NCBI GenBank assembly: GCA_018296165.2
Contig: JACKQL020000022.1
Span: forward strand, 372,001-436,000
DNA from: Termitomyces sp. T153
Lineage: Eukaryota > Basidiomycota > Agaricomycetes > Agaricales > Lyophyllaceae
DNA: 64,000 bases
Reading direction: 5' to 3'
Part shown: piece by piece, positions 35,101 to 45,504 of the stretch
Position numbering within the stretch: the stretch's first letter is position 1
Layout: each line of letters opens with the position of its first letter
Translations under genes and position numbers: made by a program
Notes under the pieces: model-generated
Database searches by the model: none
What the model was told of the DNA's origin: nothing
The model's input: the letters and a program-made list of their open reading frames with translations, nothing else

Positions 35101-37859
35101 CTGGCAACAATATCAGGTCAATCAGCAGCTGTTTGCCTTTTCCCATTGACTGCAGGTTCCTTCAAGAGAGCTTCTTCAATTTCTGACCACTTTGGATTGG
35201 CAGTCATAGTCAAGAAGAGGTCAGGTTTTCCAAAATTCCTGCAGATAGCCATAGAGTCTTGGAATAATTGCTGTATCTGTCAATCACTTCCAGTATGGGA
35301 GGATGGGAGGATAACATGTCAGCTTTGTGGGGTGACTTGTTCATCTCCAGCAGCAGCATCCACTACTCCCTGATAGACTTCAGCCCTGATCTTCTTCTGA
35401 TTGTGTTGAATCCAATTCAACTTGTTTTGTTCAGTGGAAACCCATGCATCCACAACATATTGTTGAAATAGCCTCCCACTCCAGAGTAATGGTGCATTGA
35501 ATTCCAAAGTTTTTTGCTGCAGCCTATATGCATAATATGCTGTTTGGGTGACCTTTGCTGATCTTTGTTGATTCTGTGGCCCAAAATGGGAGTGAATGTT
35601 GGTGTGAAATCCAGGCTGTCCAGTGGGAAAGATGATGGTATAATGCAATGGAGTGTAATATGGGTGCAAGTGACTGATCTGCTTCAATTGACCTCCATGC
35701 AAGTGCAAGACTACATCACAATGATTTGATCACTCTTCAGAGCCCTCTCCAGGAATTATAGCTGCAACTCCTTCCTGTTCATTGGGGTCATTATGGTGTT
35801 GAGAATCTCCAAGATCAGCTGTAAGCTTGACAGAAAGCCTTTGTAGTTGGCCTTCTGGAACTTCTCCCATAATCTGCCTGGCCTGCTTGTATAAGCCAAT
35901 GAAGGAATTGACTCTAGCAAGCATATCCTGCAAAGAGGCTATTATCTGAGGATCAAGCTTGGGATTGTTCCATTGACACAAAGCCAATTGCTGATTATGA
36001 TCATAGAAGTAGAGCTGTGCATATACAGGAAGATTGCCTTCAATAGGAAGCAAGGCACCTGTCAAATGATATAGTTCTCCATTGATCCTAAAGCTGTATG
36101 GTCCAAGAGCATTGGTAATGGCATGATCAATTCTGACTCCCAGAGATGTGAATACAAAGGCTGCATTGTATTGACAGATAGATGTTTGAAAGGTGTCAGA
36201 GAGAGGATGATGCCCATGGAGCAGGTTCAGTAAATCTGCTGGAGCATCTTGAAGCCTAGGCAAATTCACTTGGCCTTGTAAGCAGCACATGCCAAACTTT
36301 GGATTATAAATAGTAGACTTGGTGAGCTTTTCAGCATCAAAATGTAGAGCCTGGCAGTGTGGACATATGACAGTCATAGGAAGATAGTGTGGAGGGTATT
36401 CAATCAAGTAAGGTTGCCTTCCTCTTGGAATAGGCTAAATAGGGCTAAGCTGTGGTGGAATAGGAAGCTCAAGGGGAGGCTGCTCAGCAGGATTTTGTAG
36501 TCCTGCTAGATGATTGGATGGGGCAGGGTCCCAGTCTTCTGCATGTCTCTGTTAAACAGGATCAACATATTCCAAGTCATCATCAGAAGGGATGTCATCC
36601 TGAGGACCCAATGGCACATCAAGGGGAGGATCCATTTGCTCTGCTGGTTGATGTTCTGCAGGATCAACATATTCCAAGTCATCATCAGAAGAGATGTCAT
36701 CCTGAGGACTCAATGGCACATCAAGGGGAGGATCCATTTGCTCTGCTGATTGATGTTCTGCAGGATCAACATATTCCAAGTCATCATCAGAAGGGATGTC
36801 ATCCTAAGGACCCAATGGATTATCAAGGGGAGGATCCAATTGCTCTGGTGCTTGATGTCCAGCAGGATCAACATATTCCAAGTCATCCTCAGAAGGTATA
36901 TCATTCTGAGGACCTAAATCATTGAAATCCTCTTCCAGATCAGCTTCATGTTGCTGTTGCCAGCCTTGAAAGATCCTTTGAGCCATAGCTGCATTCAAAG
37001 GCCTATGTTCAGGATCCAGATCAATATGCTATTGAACTTTGTTAGTTAAAGTAGCATTCCAAAGAAGTGTTTGACTGACTTCTTGTTCCTGTTGCCTCAA
37101 TCTTTCCTCCTCCCTCAGCCTTGCCTGATGCAAGATGGCCAAAGCTTGTTGTTGCCTCTCCTGCTCTTCAACCATAGCAATATGTCTCAGCCTTTGCTGC
37201 TCCTGCAATGCTGCTAGTGCATGCTGTTGTTGAATTTGGTGATCTGCCAATATTTCTCTATGAGCATCTGGTCTCACTCTCCTCAGTGCAGGAGCAGGTA
37301 GAAAAGGCACCAATCTAGGTAAGGGATTCTGCAAAGGAGCATCCCAACCTTCTGGCAAAACTGTTTCTGGGATGACCATAGCAGCTTGAGCAACAGCAGA
37401 TTGATTGAATCCATTGCCTCTTCTCTGTATAGGAGCAGGTGGAGGTGGCACCAATCTAGGTAAGGGATTCTGTAAAGGGGCATTCCATCCTTCAGGCAAA
37501 ACAGTTTCAGGAATCACTATAGAAAATGGATTAGCAGCAGCTGCTGGCTGCCTAATAGGTCTTCCTGCAGAGCCAGAAGTGGTGGCTATAGATTGGTGAT
37601 TAAGCCTCAAACCCCCAGTTCCCATATCCCCAGTTTCCATAAATTGATTGTTACCCCCAGTTCCCATACCCCCAGGCCCCAATTGAAGTGGTGGGACAAC
37701 CACAGTATTGATCTGTTCCAAAGATCTATTGTTTCTATTTGCACGACGATCATCAGGATCTGTCATTTGTAACTGTTCAAGTCTCCTCTGAATCCTAGCT
37801 TGTTGCCTTTGGCTTTCAGGAGTAGTAGGTGGTTGCCTGAAACATCCATTGTTAAGCAT
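32116..37859 (-). pseudogene. Helitron Rep-helicase (RepHel), nine in-frame stops
   Basis: One minus-strand frame runs from ATG 37859 to 34851, then an intron (about 34826-34873, GTATTG...TTGTCAG), a second exon through 34357 to about 33660, a GC-AG intron of 54 nt, and a 33600-32116 exon. Order: Gln-rich N-terminus, acidic 34-aa repeats, zinc-binding CPHCQALHF...CC, Helitron_like_N Rep domain with HUH motif PHMHILIF (34983-34991) and tyrosines in KYIHKYIYKGHD (34522-34536), then Pif1-type helicase with Walker A GGCGKT, WDE, and INKSQGQSVKHVGLDL. Stops: TAG 37029 and 36804, TAA 36552, one more near 36434, and TGA at 35730, 35319, 35280, 35118 and 34357. All five TGA replace an expected Arg. 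The helicase exon alone is open for 494 codons. Confidence 0.9.
36560..36925 (-). repeat. 102-bp tandem repeats coding for acidic 34-aa units
   Basis: About three and a half units spaced 102 bp (for example GATGTCATCCTGAGGA near 36591 and 36693). On the minus strand each encodes DDIPSDDDLEYVDPAEHQ and PAEQMDPPLDVPLGPQ. They lie in the N-terminal, non-catalytic part of the RepHel frame. Confidence 0.85.
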
Positions 37860-38329
37860 TTTAACAGTCAAAAACCATTAGCATTGACTTGCATGATGAG
37901 ATATTTGATGTATCAATAGCTCAATGTAATTAAGGAGTTACTAATAAGCTTGTTAGTCAACATCAATCAATCAATAGATGTGACCAAACATACTTTGTTA
38001 TGTGGCCTCCTTTCCACAACCTCAGAAATGCCCATTGTTTGGTCATGTTGTGTCAAAAAATGTGTGAGGTGTGAAAAACAGTGTTCACTAAATTGCATTT
38101 GGCCTTTTTGACACCTGCAGACTATCTGGCATGATTTACACATAGTCAAAAGATTGTATATATGTATTAAAGCTGTCTACTGTAATTTTTTTCAAGAAAA
38201 AACCTGTTCCAAGTGCAAAAAACAGCTAAGCTACCCAAAAAGGAAGGTTCTTGGTCAGCCTTACTAAGCAGAAAAGTCATCACATAGGCACAGCCACATT
38301 TCCATGTCTGTTGTCCCATATATTATAGA

Positions 38330-38802
38330 TACGCCCCGTGCCTTCGGCACGGGCCTGTAGCTCTTGCTTCATCCCAGACCCAACCTCACTTTGTTCGGTT
38401 AGGTTCTTGTAATTCAAACTTAATGCTGATTCCCAGACCCAACCTCACTTCGTTCGGTTAGGTCTTTGTATTTCAAACTTAATGCTAATTCCCAGACCCA
38501 ACCTCACTTTGTTCGGTTAGGTCCTTGTATTTCAAACTCAATGCTTCATCCCAGACCCAACTTCACTTCGTTCAGTTAGGTCTTTGTATTTCAAACTTAA
38601 TGCTGATTCCCAGACCCAACCTCACTTCGTTCAGTTAGGTCCTTGTATTTCAAACTCAATGTTTCATCCCAGACCCAACCTCACTTTGTTCGGTTAGGTC
38701 CTTGTAATTCAAACTTAATGCTAAGTCCCAGACCCAACCTCACTTCGTTCAGTTAGGTCTTTGTATTTCAAACTCAATGCTAATTCCCAGACCCAACCTC
38801 AC
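38330..38802 (-). mobile_element. Truncated Helitron 3' end (hairpin plus array C)
   Basis: The hairpin at 38330-38363 (GCCCCGTGCC TTC GGCACGGGC) is followed by about eight minisatellite units (38364-38802). These stop abruptly against the hairpin of copy D at 38803. It is either the 3' end of a further Helitron whose body was lost or a duplicated 3' end of copy D. Confidence 0.6.
38364..38802. repeat. Minisatellite array C, about 59-bp units
   Basis: About seven to eight units of the same minisatellite as arrays A, B and D, with many retaining TTCGTTCGG. Broken at 38802 in mid-unit (CCTCAC joined to ACGCCCC). Confidence 0.9.
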
Positions 38803-40733
38803 ACGCCCCGTGCCTTTGGCACAGGCCTGTAGCTCTTGCTTCATCCCAGACCCAACCTCGCTTTGTTTGGTTAGGTCCTTGATATTCTACTCAATGCTTC
38901 ATCCCAGACCCAACCTCACTTTGTTTGGTTAGGTCCCTGATATTCTACTCAATGCTTCATCCCAGACCCAACCTCACTTTGTTTGGTTAGGTCCTTGTAT
39001 TTCAAACTCAATGCTAAGTCCCAGACCCAACCTCACTTCGTTCAGTCAGGTCTTTGTATTTCAAACTCAATGCTAAGTCCCAGACCCAACCTCACTTTGT
39101 TTGGTTAGGTCTTTGTATTTCAAACTTAATGCTAAGTTCCAGACCCAACCTCACTTCGTTCAGTTAGGTCCTTGTATTTCAAATTCAATGCTAAGTCCCA
39201 GATCCAACCTCACTTCATTTGGTTAGGTCCTTGTATTTTGAACTCAATGCTTAGTCCCAGACCCAACCTCACTATGTTCATTTAGGTCTTTGTATTTTGT
39301 CAACTCAATGCCAAGATCCAAACTCAACCTCAGTTTATCTTTTATCCCAGACCTAACCAAACAAAAGCTGAATTTGGTCTTTCTTTTTTAAATCAATGTG
39401 TTGATAGTCCTGTCATTATCAATGTCAGTAAACATAAGTCTTTACTATGATTTCAATTATATTTCACTCAATCAAATGAACTTTCCTTTATAAGTATTCC
39501 ATTATTTTTAACATAATGCTGAAATCCAGACCAAACCTCACTTTGCTTGGTTAGATTTTCAATATTCCAACTCTTGCAAGTGATTAACATTAATAGATCA
39601 TCTATAATATACTTGAACATTTAGAATTATTGATCGATCAAAGTCTCCTCCACCTTCTATCCCTTATTACTCATGCACTTTGAAGAGCATGTTAGACAAT
39701 TTTTGGACACCAAAATATACTAAAGAGAAACAAATTAGGGAAAGCAGTCTGAGTAATGAGATATCTACAATCTCATTATTGGTATCACTAAATGATACTA
39801 ATACTTAGCAATCAGACCTTTGACATCACTCATCTGTTGTCTTCAACTTGATATATCTGACTATACAATTATCTAATCACAAAACCATACACCTTCAAAT
39901 CAGAAACCCTGTGGATCCTCAGAAACAGGACCTAGCCTACAGCTATTAGTAGTGACCAAAAAACCTCCTGTTCCTTAACAGAGGACCATCAACTTTTTAC
40001 ATTCTATATTAATACTGCCTTCTGAAGCTTTTTCCATCTCAAAGTAATCTTCAATGCTCTCTTTACCAATAGTAGCATACTAAATTAAATCCACCATCCT
40101 TTTTCAGAGGCTGTCATAATGTAGTCAAATATCTATTGAGAGCAGGAAAAGTTGGAGATGATCAGGAGTAAGTTGACTCTAAGTATAAGAACTGATTACT
40201 GTTATAAGAATACACACTTTCAAGTCTGAACACACACCTTGAAATCAGAAAGCCAGCAATCAGCCACAGTCCAAGTATAGCCTCACTTTGTTTGGTTGAG
40301 GGTTTGATTTTACAATTGAATAAAGAATAAGTAGAAGCTTTTAAGAGTCAGAGAAACACCTTATACCATTTGTGATCATGGATGTGATTGTTCTGGACTT
40401 TATTTCTTTCCCAAAGAACAGCCAGAAGTGTTGCTTGAAGAGGTACATCAAAAGATAGTACATTTCACATAAGTCATGCCTGAAAAAGGCTAAAAATTGC
40501 CTGAAATATATTTTGAACTCAATGCTTGCCTGAAAAAGGCTAAGAATTGCCGGAAATATCAATCTTAAGGCTTGAAGAAACAATAGATTCATGCTATCAA
40601 CCAAAGCTGTCTGTTTTTCCCTATTCAAAGTGCGAAAAACAGCCAAGTTACCCAAAAAGGAAGGTTCTTGGTCAGCCTTACTAAGCAGAAAAGTCGTCGC
40701 ATTTTTCCCAGGAGTCGTCCCATATATTATAGA
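38803..40733 (-). mobile_element. Non-autonomous Helitron, copy D
   Basis: Begins on the minus strand TCTATAATATATGGG at 40733 and has an AT-rich body homologous to copy A. Array D follows (38836-39330), then the hairpin at 38803-38835. No protein is encoded. It lies immediately upstream, in element orientation, of the truncated end and the Rep-helicase element, forming the head-to-tail row. Confidence 0.72.
38836..39330. repeat. Minisatellite array D, about 59-bp units
   Basis: About eight units, starting CCCAACCTCGCTTTGTTTGG after the hairpin. The units nearest the body are the most diverged, as in array A. Confidence 0.9.
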
Positions 40734-41756
40734 TATAGAATATAGATACCATGCTTTGCTTCAATTCACAAAAATGCCAAATGAATAGAGTATATTCACA
40801 TATGGCAATGAGGGGCTGGGACAAAGTGCATAAGGTACAAAGGTTGAGGGATTCTTGGTGAGCACACATGGCTGCTCAGGATGCCACATAGGCTAGGCCA
40901 CACAGGCAAGATAGTTATACAGACAGAAGAGCCATACAGGCAGAAAAACCACACAGGCAAAGCAAGGAATCCCAGTGTAGTTCAATGGCATAGCACCACA
41001 CAGAGGTTCTGATTCACACAGAAAGCTACTTGAGCATGAACTTGCTTGTCTTTAATTACATGTGGAAGAGGAGAAGCATGGAGTAGTCAAAACTTGTATT
41101 TGTTACACTATGATACATACTATATACAAGGCTATGCTAGTATGTCAAAGGGCATGAATAAACTCAGCAATTCAGCTATTGTAGGGTATAGGGTACTGAG
41201 TGTCTAGACCACTGGGCAAAAGGTACTAGGCTCTGCTTATATGGCCTCTTGTCCAAATAAATCTGTTCTGGGCTAAGGGTTTTCTATTCTGAGGTTCTGC
41301 ATGTTTCTCTTGGGATGCCTTAGGTTCTAGATCATCTTCCAAGGCTCTGGCACTGGTGTCTAGATGGCCTGGTGGTCAAATCCTCACATCACAGCTGGCT
41401 GACAACCTTTCAGTCTCTGCTGCTTACATGGAAAGCTTATTTCCTGTGATCTGACAGCTTTTGGCTTGAGCTTTGACATTTTAGTCCAAAGTTTTACAAA
41501 GCCCTGAGGCTGGGTAAGCTGTGCCTGATTCCTGATAGCACATTTGTCCAATCATGAACAATGTGCACTCCTGAAGGTATCTGATCTGGTGGTTGCAAAT
41601 CCCTCCCAAGTTGTCTGCCATGTATGTTTTGTCCTGCTGGTATATTCTCCTCAATATGCTCTCCATAGCCTTCAGTAGCATAGCCTATAACCTCTATACA
41701 GTTGGTAATTACATGGCTCTGTTGAATGCTGGGATATTTGAATACCACCTCCATCC
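40734..41756. other. Unassigned CpG-poor repeat DNA
   Basis: Contains a run with repeated CACACAGGCA-like words (about 40890-40980) and minus-strand frames at 41481-41763 without family motifs. It may be the broken 3' part of the adjacent DIRS-like element. Confidence 0.3.
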
Positions 41757-43360
41757 TTAGCATGTGTGCCTGATTGTCACTACAATTGGGATTGCTATAG
41801 CTGCAGAGTTACAACTATAATGGTATTTCATATCTGTTCTGATAGTTGGTAACAAGTTCAATGATATGGTATTATTTGCAAAAATCAATGCATGAATGAG
41901 TATACTCCATATCAGTGCCACAGCAGAAGCTGTGGCCAGCATAGAGGTGGGGATTGAGTCCCCTCTGTCTGGCTGCTCAAAGAGGGAGTTACTTCCATTG
42001 TGGAGGAGCTCTTTGAAGAGTGCCTTGAGTGTGGCAATGGGACAAGTTGGATGGCCTGGCATGGCAGCAATGGTGATTGTGATGCCTTTCCCAAATGGGG
42101 TGGTTTTCAATGTGGGAAGAGTGAGACAGCCATGTGTAGTGGTGTTGAAATTGGGCAGGAACTGGACTGAGTTGCATAAGGGATTGAGGCTAGCATTGAA
42201 CTTGCTGCCTTTCCCAGCTGTAAATTCTCCACTGTGCAGAAGGCCTGAGTATGTAAGGCAGCATGCTGCATATTCCAGAGACAGTTCTGGGTTTGAGCTG
42301 GGCAAGGAGGGTGGTGAGGATGGGTGAGTAACTGACTGGACTGGGTGACAATTGTGCTTGCTGCAGTAGTGCTTGATACCCCTGATGAGGCACTGTACAA
42401 GAGGGGACTTGACAGCCAAGAATGAGAGGTAAGCATCAATGTGGAGGAAGTGCACTATGTATAAGTAAGCCTTAATTGCCTTGGGCTGAACATGGCTGCT
42501 GAGGCTTGCAACCCATGAGAGAATGGTGGGCTCAGAAATAGGCAGGATAGAGCTGTTGGTGTTGTAGAGGTTGTTGAGCTGGACATGGAGTAGGAATTGT
42601 CATTGACCCATTGAGTAGGTACACCAGGTGCTTGCTGCAAGCCTGTGCCAAAGGTAAAATGCAACAGTTTAGAGATGGTGCCAATTTTGTTGATACACTA
42701 AGCTGGAGGCACTTTGCGCTCAGTTTCCAATTGAGTGAAAAAGAAATTAAAAACATGCAATGAAAAGAAAAACAAGAAGTAGGGTCAGCAATGCAATTAG
42801 CAGAAGATGAGAGCCACTCAGAAGAAAAAGAAAAATCAAGTCTACATGCTAAAGAGACCAGATGGTGGACAAATTTCATTGTAGCTGCAGACTGAATTGT
42901 TTTGCTCTGAATCATGTTGAAGATGGCTTTATTGTTGATGTAGAAGATGGTGTGGCTTCCTCTGAAACTCTTGCTCCAGCATAAGATGGCATAGATAACT
43001 ACAAACATTTCTTTGACCTGGATCTGCTTGCAGTGCAAGTGGCATGGGCAGTGGGCTGCAAACCACTTTGATCCAAAGTGGCCCCCTAGGCCTTTTGTGC
43101 CACTGGCATTAGTGTAGATGTCAATAGTGCTGTGGCTGGAAGAGATGAACCAAATCCCAAGATAGTGTAGATACAAAATGTTGATCAGGATAGTCATATA
43201 AGTAATGAAGCCATGCCTCCTTGTTTAGTGATGAGTTGATGCAAGGCAGAGCCAAGGTGTTAAGGAGAGGTGCATTAGTACATGGATCTGAGTTTGGGTG
43301 TGCAGGAGGAGTAGGGATGATTTTATTCAGAGGTTTCAAATATGAAAAGCTAAGAGACAA
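41757..43360 (-). pseudogene. DIRS-like element with RT core deleted: RNase H plus tyrosine recombinase
   Basis: The minus-strand order is the end of the pre-RT region (LNKEAWLHYLYDYPDQHFVS, 43360-43180), RNase H (IDIYTNASGTKGLGGHFGSK ... FSSEWLSSSANCIADPTSCF, 43197-42740), a linker, and the N-terminal two-thirds of a tyrosine recombinase (42455-about 41945; LTYSGLLHSGEFTAGKGSKF, ITIAAMPGHPTCPIATLKAL). The RT palm is missing: HFVSTL joins almost directly to the strand before RNase H. The recombinase first-Arg box reads LLHSGEF where the family has FLRSGEF. After about 41945 homology is lost before the HxxR box. Confidence 0.78.
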
Positions 43361-43440
43361 AGAGCTGTTGCTTAGAGTGAGGCTAGGGCAAGCTGTTGGA
43401 GTGGGAGGGCAACAACTTGCCCTGCCAGTTGCCTAGTCTT

Positions 43441-45043
43441 GATGCTGGACCTTACTATGGTCAGGTTTGCTGCATGTGGAGCAAGTGTGGGGGTGGCCCC
43501 AAGGGCAGAGTGTTAGAAGGTCAAAATACCATTGACCCTTCATCACACCATTGACCCTTTATCTCTCCTTTATCCTTTTATTACCCTTTTACTCTATCAT
43601 ATTTTATATCCACAGCTTTTCTCTATGGTCTATTACCAGAGGAGGAAGTTCAGTACATGAAGAATTGGAAGTATTTAAAATTCTGGTTATATCATGTAAG
43701 ATACTATGGCATCATAGCTACAAATTGCATTTTAGTTTATGTAATTCAAATTAAAACTGATGTAGTAATGGCCATTTTAAAATGTGGATCTATAGTTTGT
43801 AATGTCTACATGTTTTTCTTCTTGGCCTACATATGCATCCTGCCATCATTCAAAACAACCTTCTGAAAACTCACAGTCAAAGTAGTCACATATCAAACTG
43901 GCACTATAGCATCTTCAAAATGCTTGACACCAAGTCCATCAAGCTGGCCTACCTCATGTGTGTGTCCTTCTTGAGTCAAAGAAAATCCTTGTTGCCTATT
44001 GCACCATATATAGTGAATATAAGCTCTTTGTCTGATGTTTTTCTGTCCTCATGGATATCTCTTTTACTCTTACCACTTCTGCCCATGAAGAGTCCTGCAC
44101 TCTTTCAATATGGCATGGAGTCCATTTGCTTCATTGTTATTATATTGGCAATATTCATGAGGATTTTGCTCATTATCTTCAGTATTATGGATTGCTTGCT
44201 CCAGTGAAATTTCTGGTTAGTGTCTTGATGTGAGCCCCTGCTGGATAACAAGCCTATACAATCAAATGCTCATTGGATCTTGCTTGATCATTCACCAACA
44301 CAATGTCTTGCAGGAGATGCTGAACAACATTGTCAAATAGGTGTCCATGTGCACAAAAGTTTATAGTTTATTTGGACCTATGTATGGATTCTCAATGCTT
44401 AAATGATAGGTGTCATTGCAATGCATGTTTTTGTATCCTGCCTAGCCATACACATGGTTGGAATTGTATCTGCAGAATTGGCTTATCTTGGCATGCCTTT
44501 ATTAATCTTAGTGTCACTGCTGGTCACATTAGTTTGGAATGTGTACATTTCATTGTTAGGTGCATCTGATAAGTTGTTTAGCCTTGTATGTGCTTCTGTT
44601 CTTGTGCTTCTGGCCTTGATCCTAATGGATGTGCATTATGGTCTCTTTTGTAGGTGTTCCTTTTGCTAGTGTTCTCATTTTGCTTGACATTAAATCAAGG
44701 TACTTTTATTGTTCATGTGGATCATTGTGCTCATGAATTTGGCTTCCATTAATCTGCTGTTCTTGGCATCCATATTATTACTATTCTTTACTTCTACCAA
44801 CTGTTCTTTTTTTATTATGTTCATTTGCAGTATTGTATTATTATATCAGCAGGGTATATAAGGTCAGCTGGCAACTTAACTTTCCCTCTCACATCTCTTG
44901 TGACTGTCTTATTCTGCCTCCATGCAAGCAATACAAAACTAGTGACTCAAAGGTGCAGTCTATTGCACAGCAGTTGAAGTGTTTGTGCATCCATTTGTTC
45001 TGCTATCATTGTATTTGTAACTCCTACAATGCTCACCCAGGAG
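43441..45043. other. Decayed repeat DNA, no protein family recognised
   Basis: CpG is nearly absent. Plus-strand frames (43833-44207, 44330-44669) are hydrophobic because of C-to-T drift and look like eroded coding sequence split by GT/AG-like sites. I could not name the family. Confidence 0.35.
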
Positions 45044-45223
45044 TGTGAGGGGATGTCAGCCATGGATAGTCCAAGCCAAGCCCACTGCTCATGTCCTGAC
45101 CAATGGTCAAGAGGCAAGTGGAGAGTGGGCTGGTCAGAGGACACAATGGGCAAATAGTGGGCAACTAACATAAGAGGCAGAGGTGGAGGGCAGAGCAGCA
45201 AGGGGCAGCACTGGCCAAGCTCA
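45044..45223 (+). repeat. Possible older LTR, left part, split by Copia
   Basis: Begins TGTGAGGGGATGTCAGCC, an LTR-like start I recall from basidiomycete Gypsy elements, and is cut at 45223 by the Copia insertion. If it is an LTR it resumes at 50192, after the 5-bp target duplication. No second LTR was paired. Confidence 0.35.
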
Positions 45224-45489
45224 TGTTGAGGATACAGGTCATCAATAGTGTTACGTAATCTCCGTATGTTTTTTCTTCGGTTTTCGTCACCGTCACACCT
45301 CAGTGCTCTCCAATCACTGAGGTGTAAGTCGTTACATTCTATTATGACTGTCGTCACTCATTATATCAGTATCTACCTCTTTTATCAGGTATATACATAA
45401 TACATTTAGTGCTCTCCAATCACTGAGGTTATCTACCTCTTTTATCAGATCTTGTCACTTCGTTCCCTCGAGACCGGCCCTGCTTAACA
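45224..45489 (+). repeat. Copia 5' LTR
   Basis: TGTTGAGGATACAGGTCATC ... CCGGCCCTGCTTAACA. It contains an internal duplication (TTAGTGCTCTCCAATCACTG and CTACCTCTTTTATCAG each occur twice). The promoter is expected here. Confidence 0.97.
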
Positions 45490-45504
45490 GGTTATGGGCC
45501 CCGA
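45490..45504 (+). promoter_or_regulatory. Primer binding site of copia type (initiator tRNA-Met, internal)
   Basis: GGTTATGGGCCCC directly follows the 5' LTR. It is complementary in kind to the anticodon region of initiator tRNA-Met, as in Drosophila copia, where a half-tRNA fragment primes. The ORF start ATG (45494) lies within it. Confidence 0.7.

Larger units (their letters stand above)
31437..38329 (-). mobile_element. Helitron with Rep-helicase (decayed autonomous element)
   Basis: Read on the minus strand it begins TCTATAATATATGG at 38329, carries about 440 bp of 5' leader (also found at 1289-1696), the Rep-helicase gene (37859-32116), then minisatellite array B and the 3' hairpin ending at 31438. 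Its 5' end touches the hairpin of the preceding copy at 38330, and its 3' end touches the TC end of copy A at 31436. The 3' terminus is not the CTRR of plant Helitrons, so the exact last base is uncertain. It spans about 6.9 kb. Confidence 0.8.

Noticed and set aside
37029..37859. Gln-rich 280-codon ORF as an independent gene
   Set aside because: It is in the same frame as the Rep-helicase, separated only by TAG/TAA stops, so it is its N-terminal part.
29494..39330. CRISPR-like look of the regularly spaced 59-bp repeats
   Set aside because: The units are contiguous, the spacer part is also conserved, and the context is a eukaryotic Helitron.
43833..44669. Hydrophobic plus-strand ORFs resembling membrane proteins
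   Set aside because: Hydrophobicity follows from CpG loss and T-rich drift; no conserved transporter motif.
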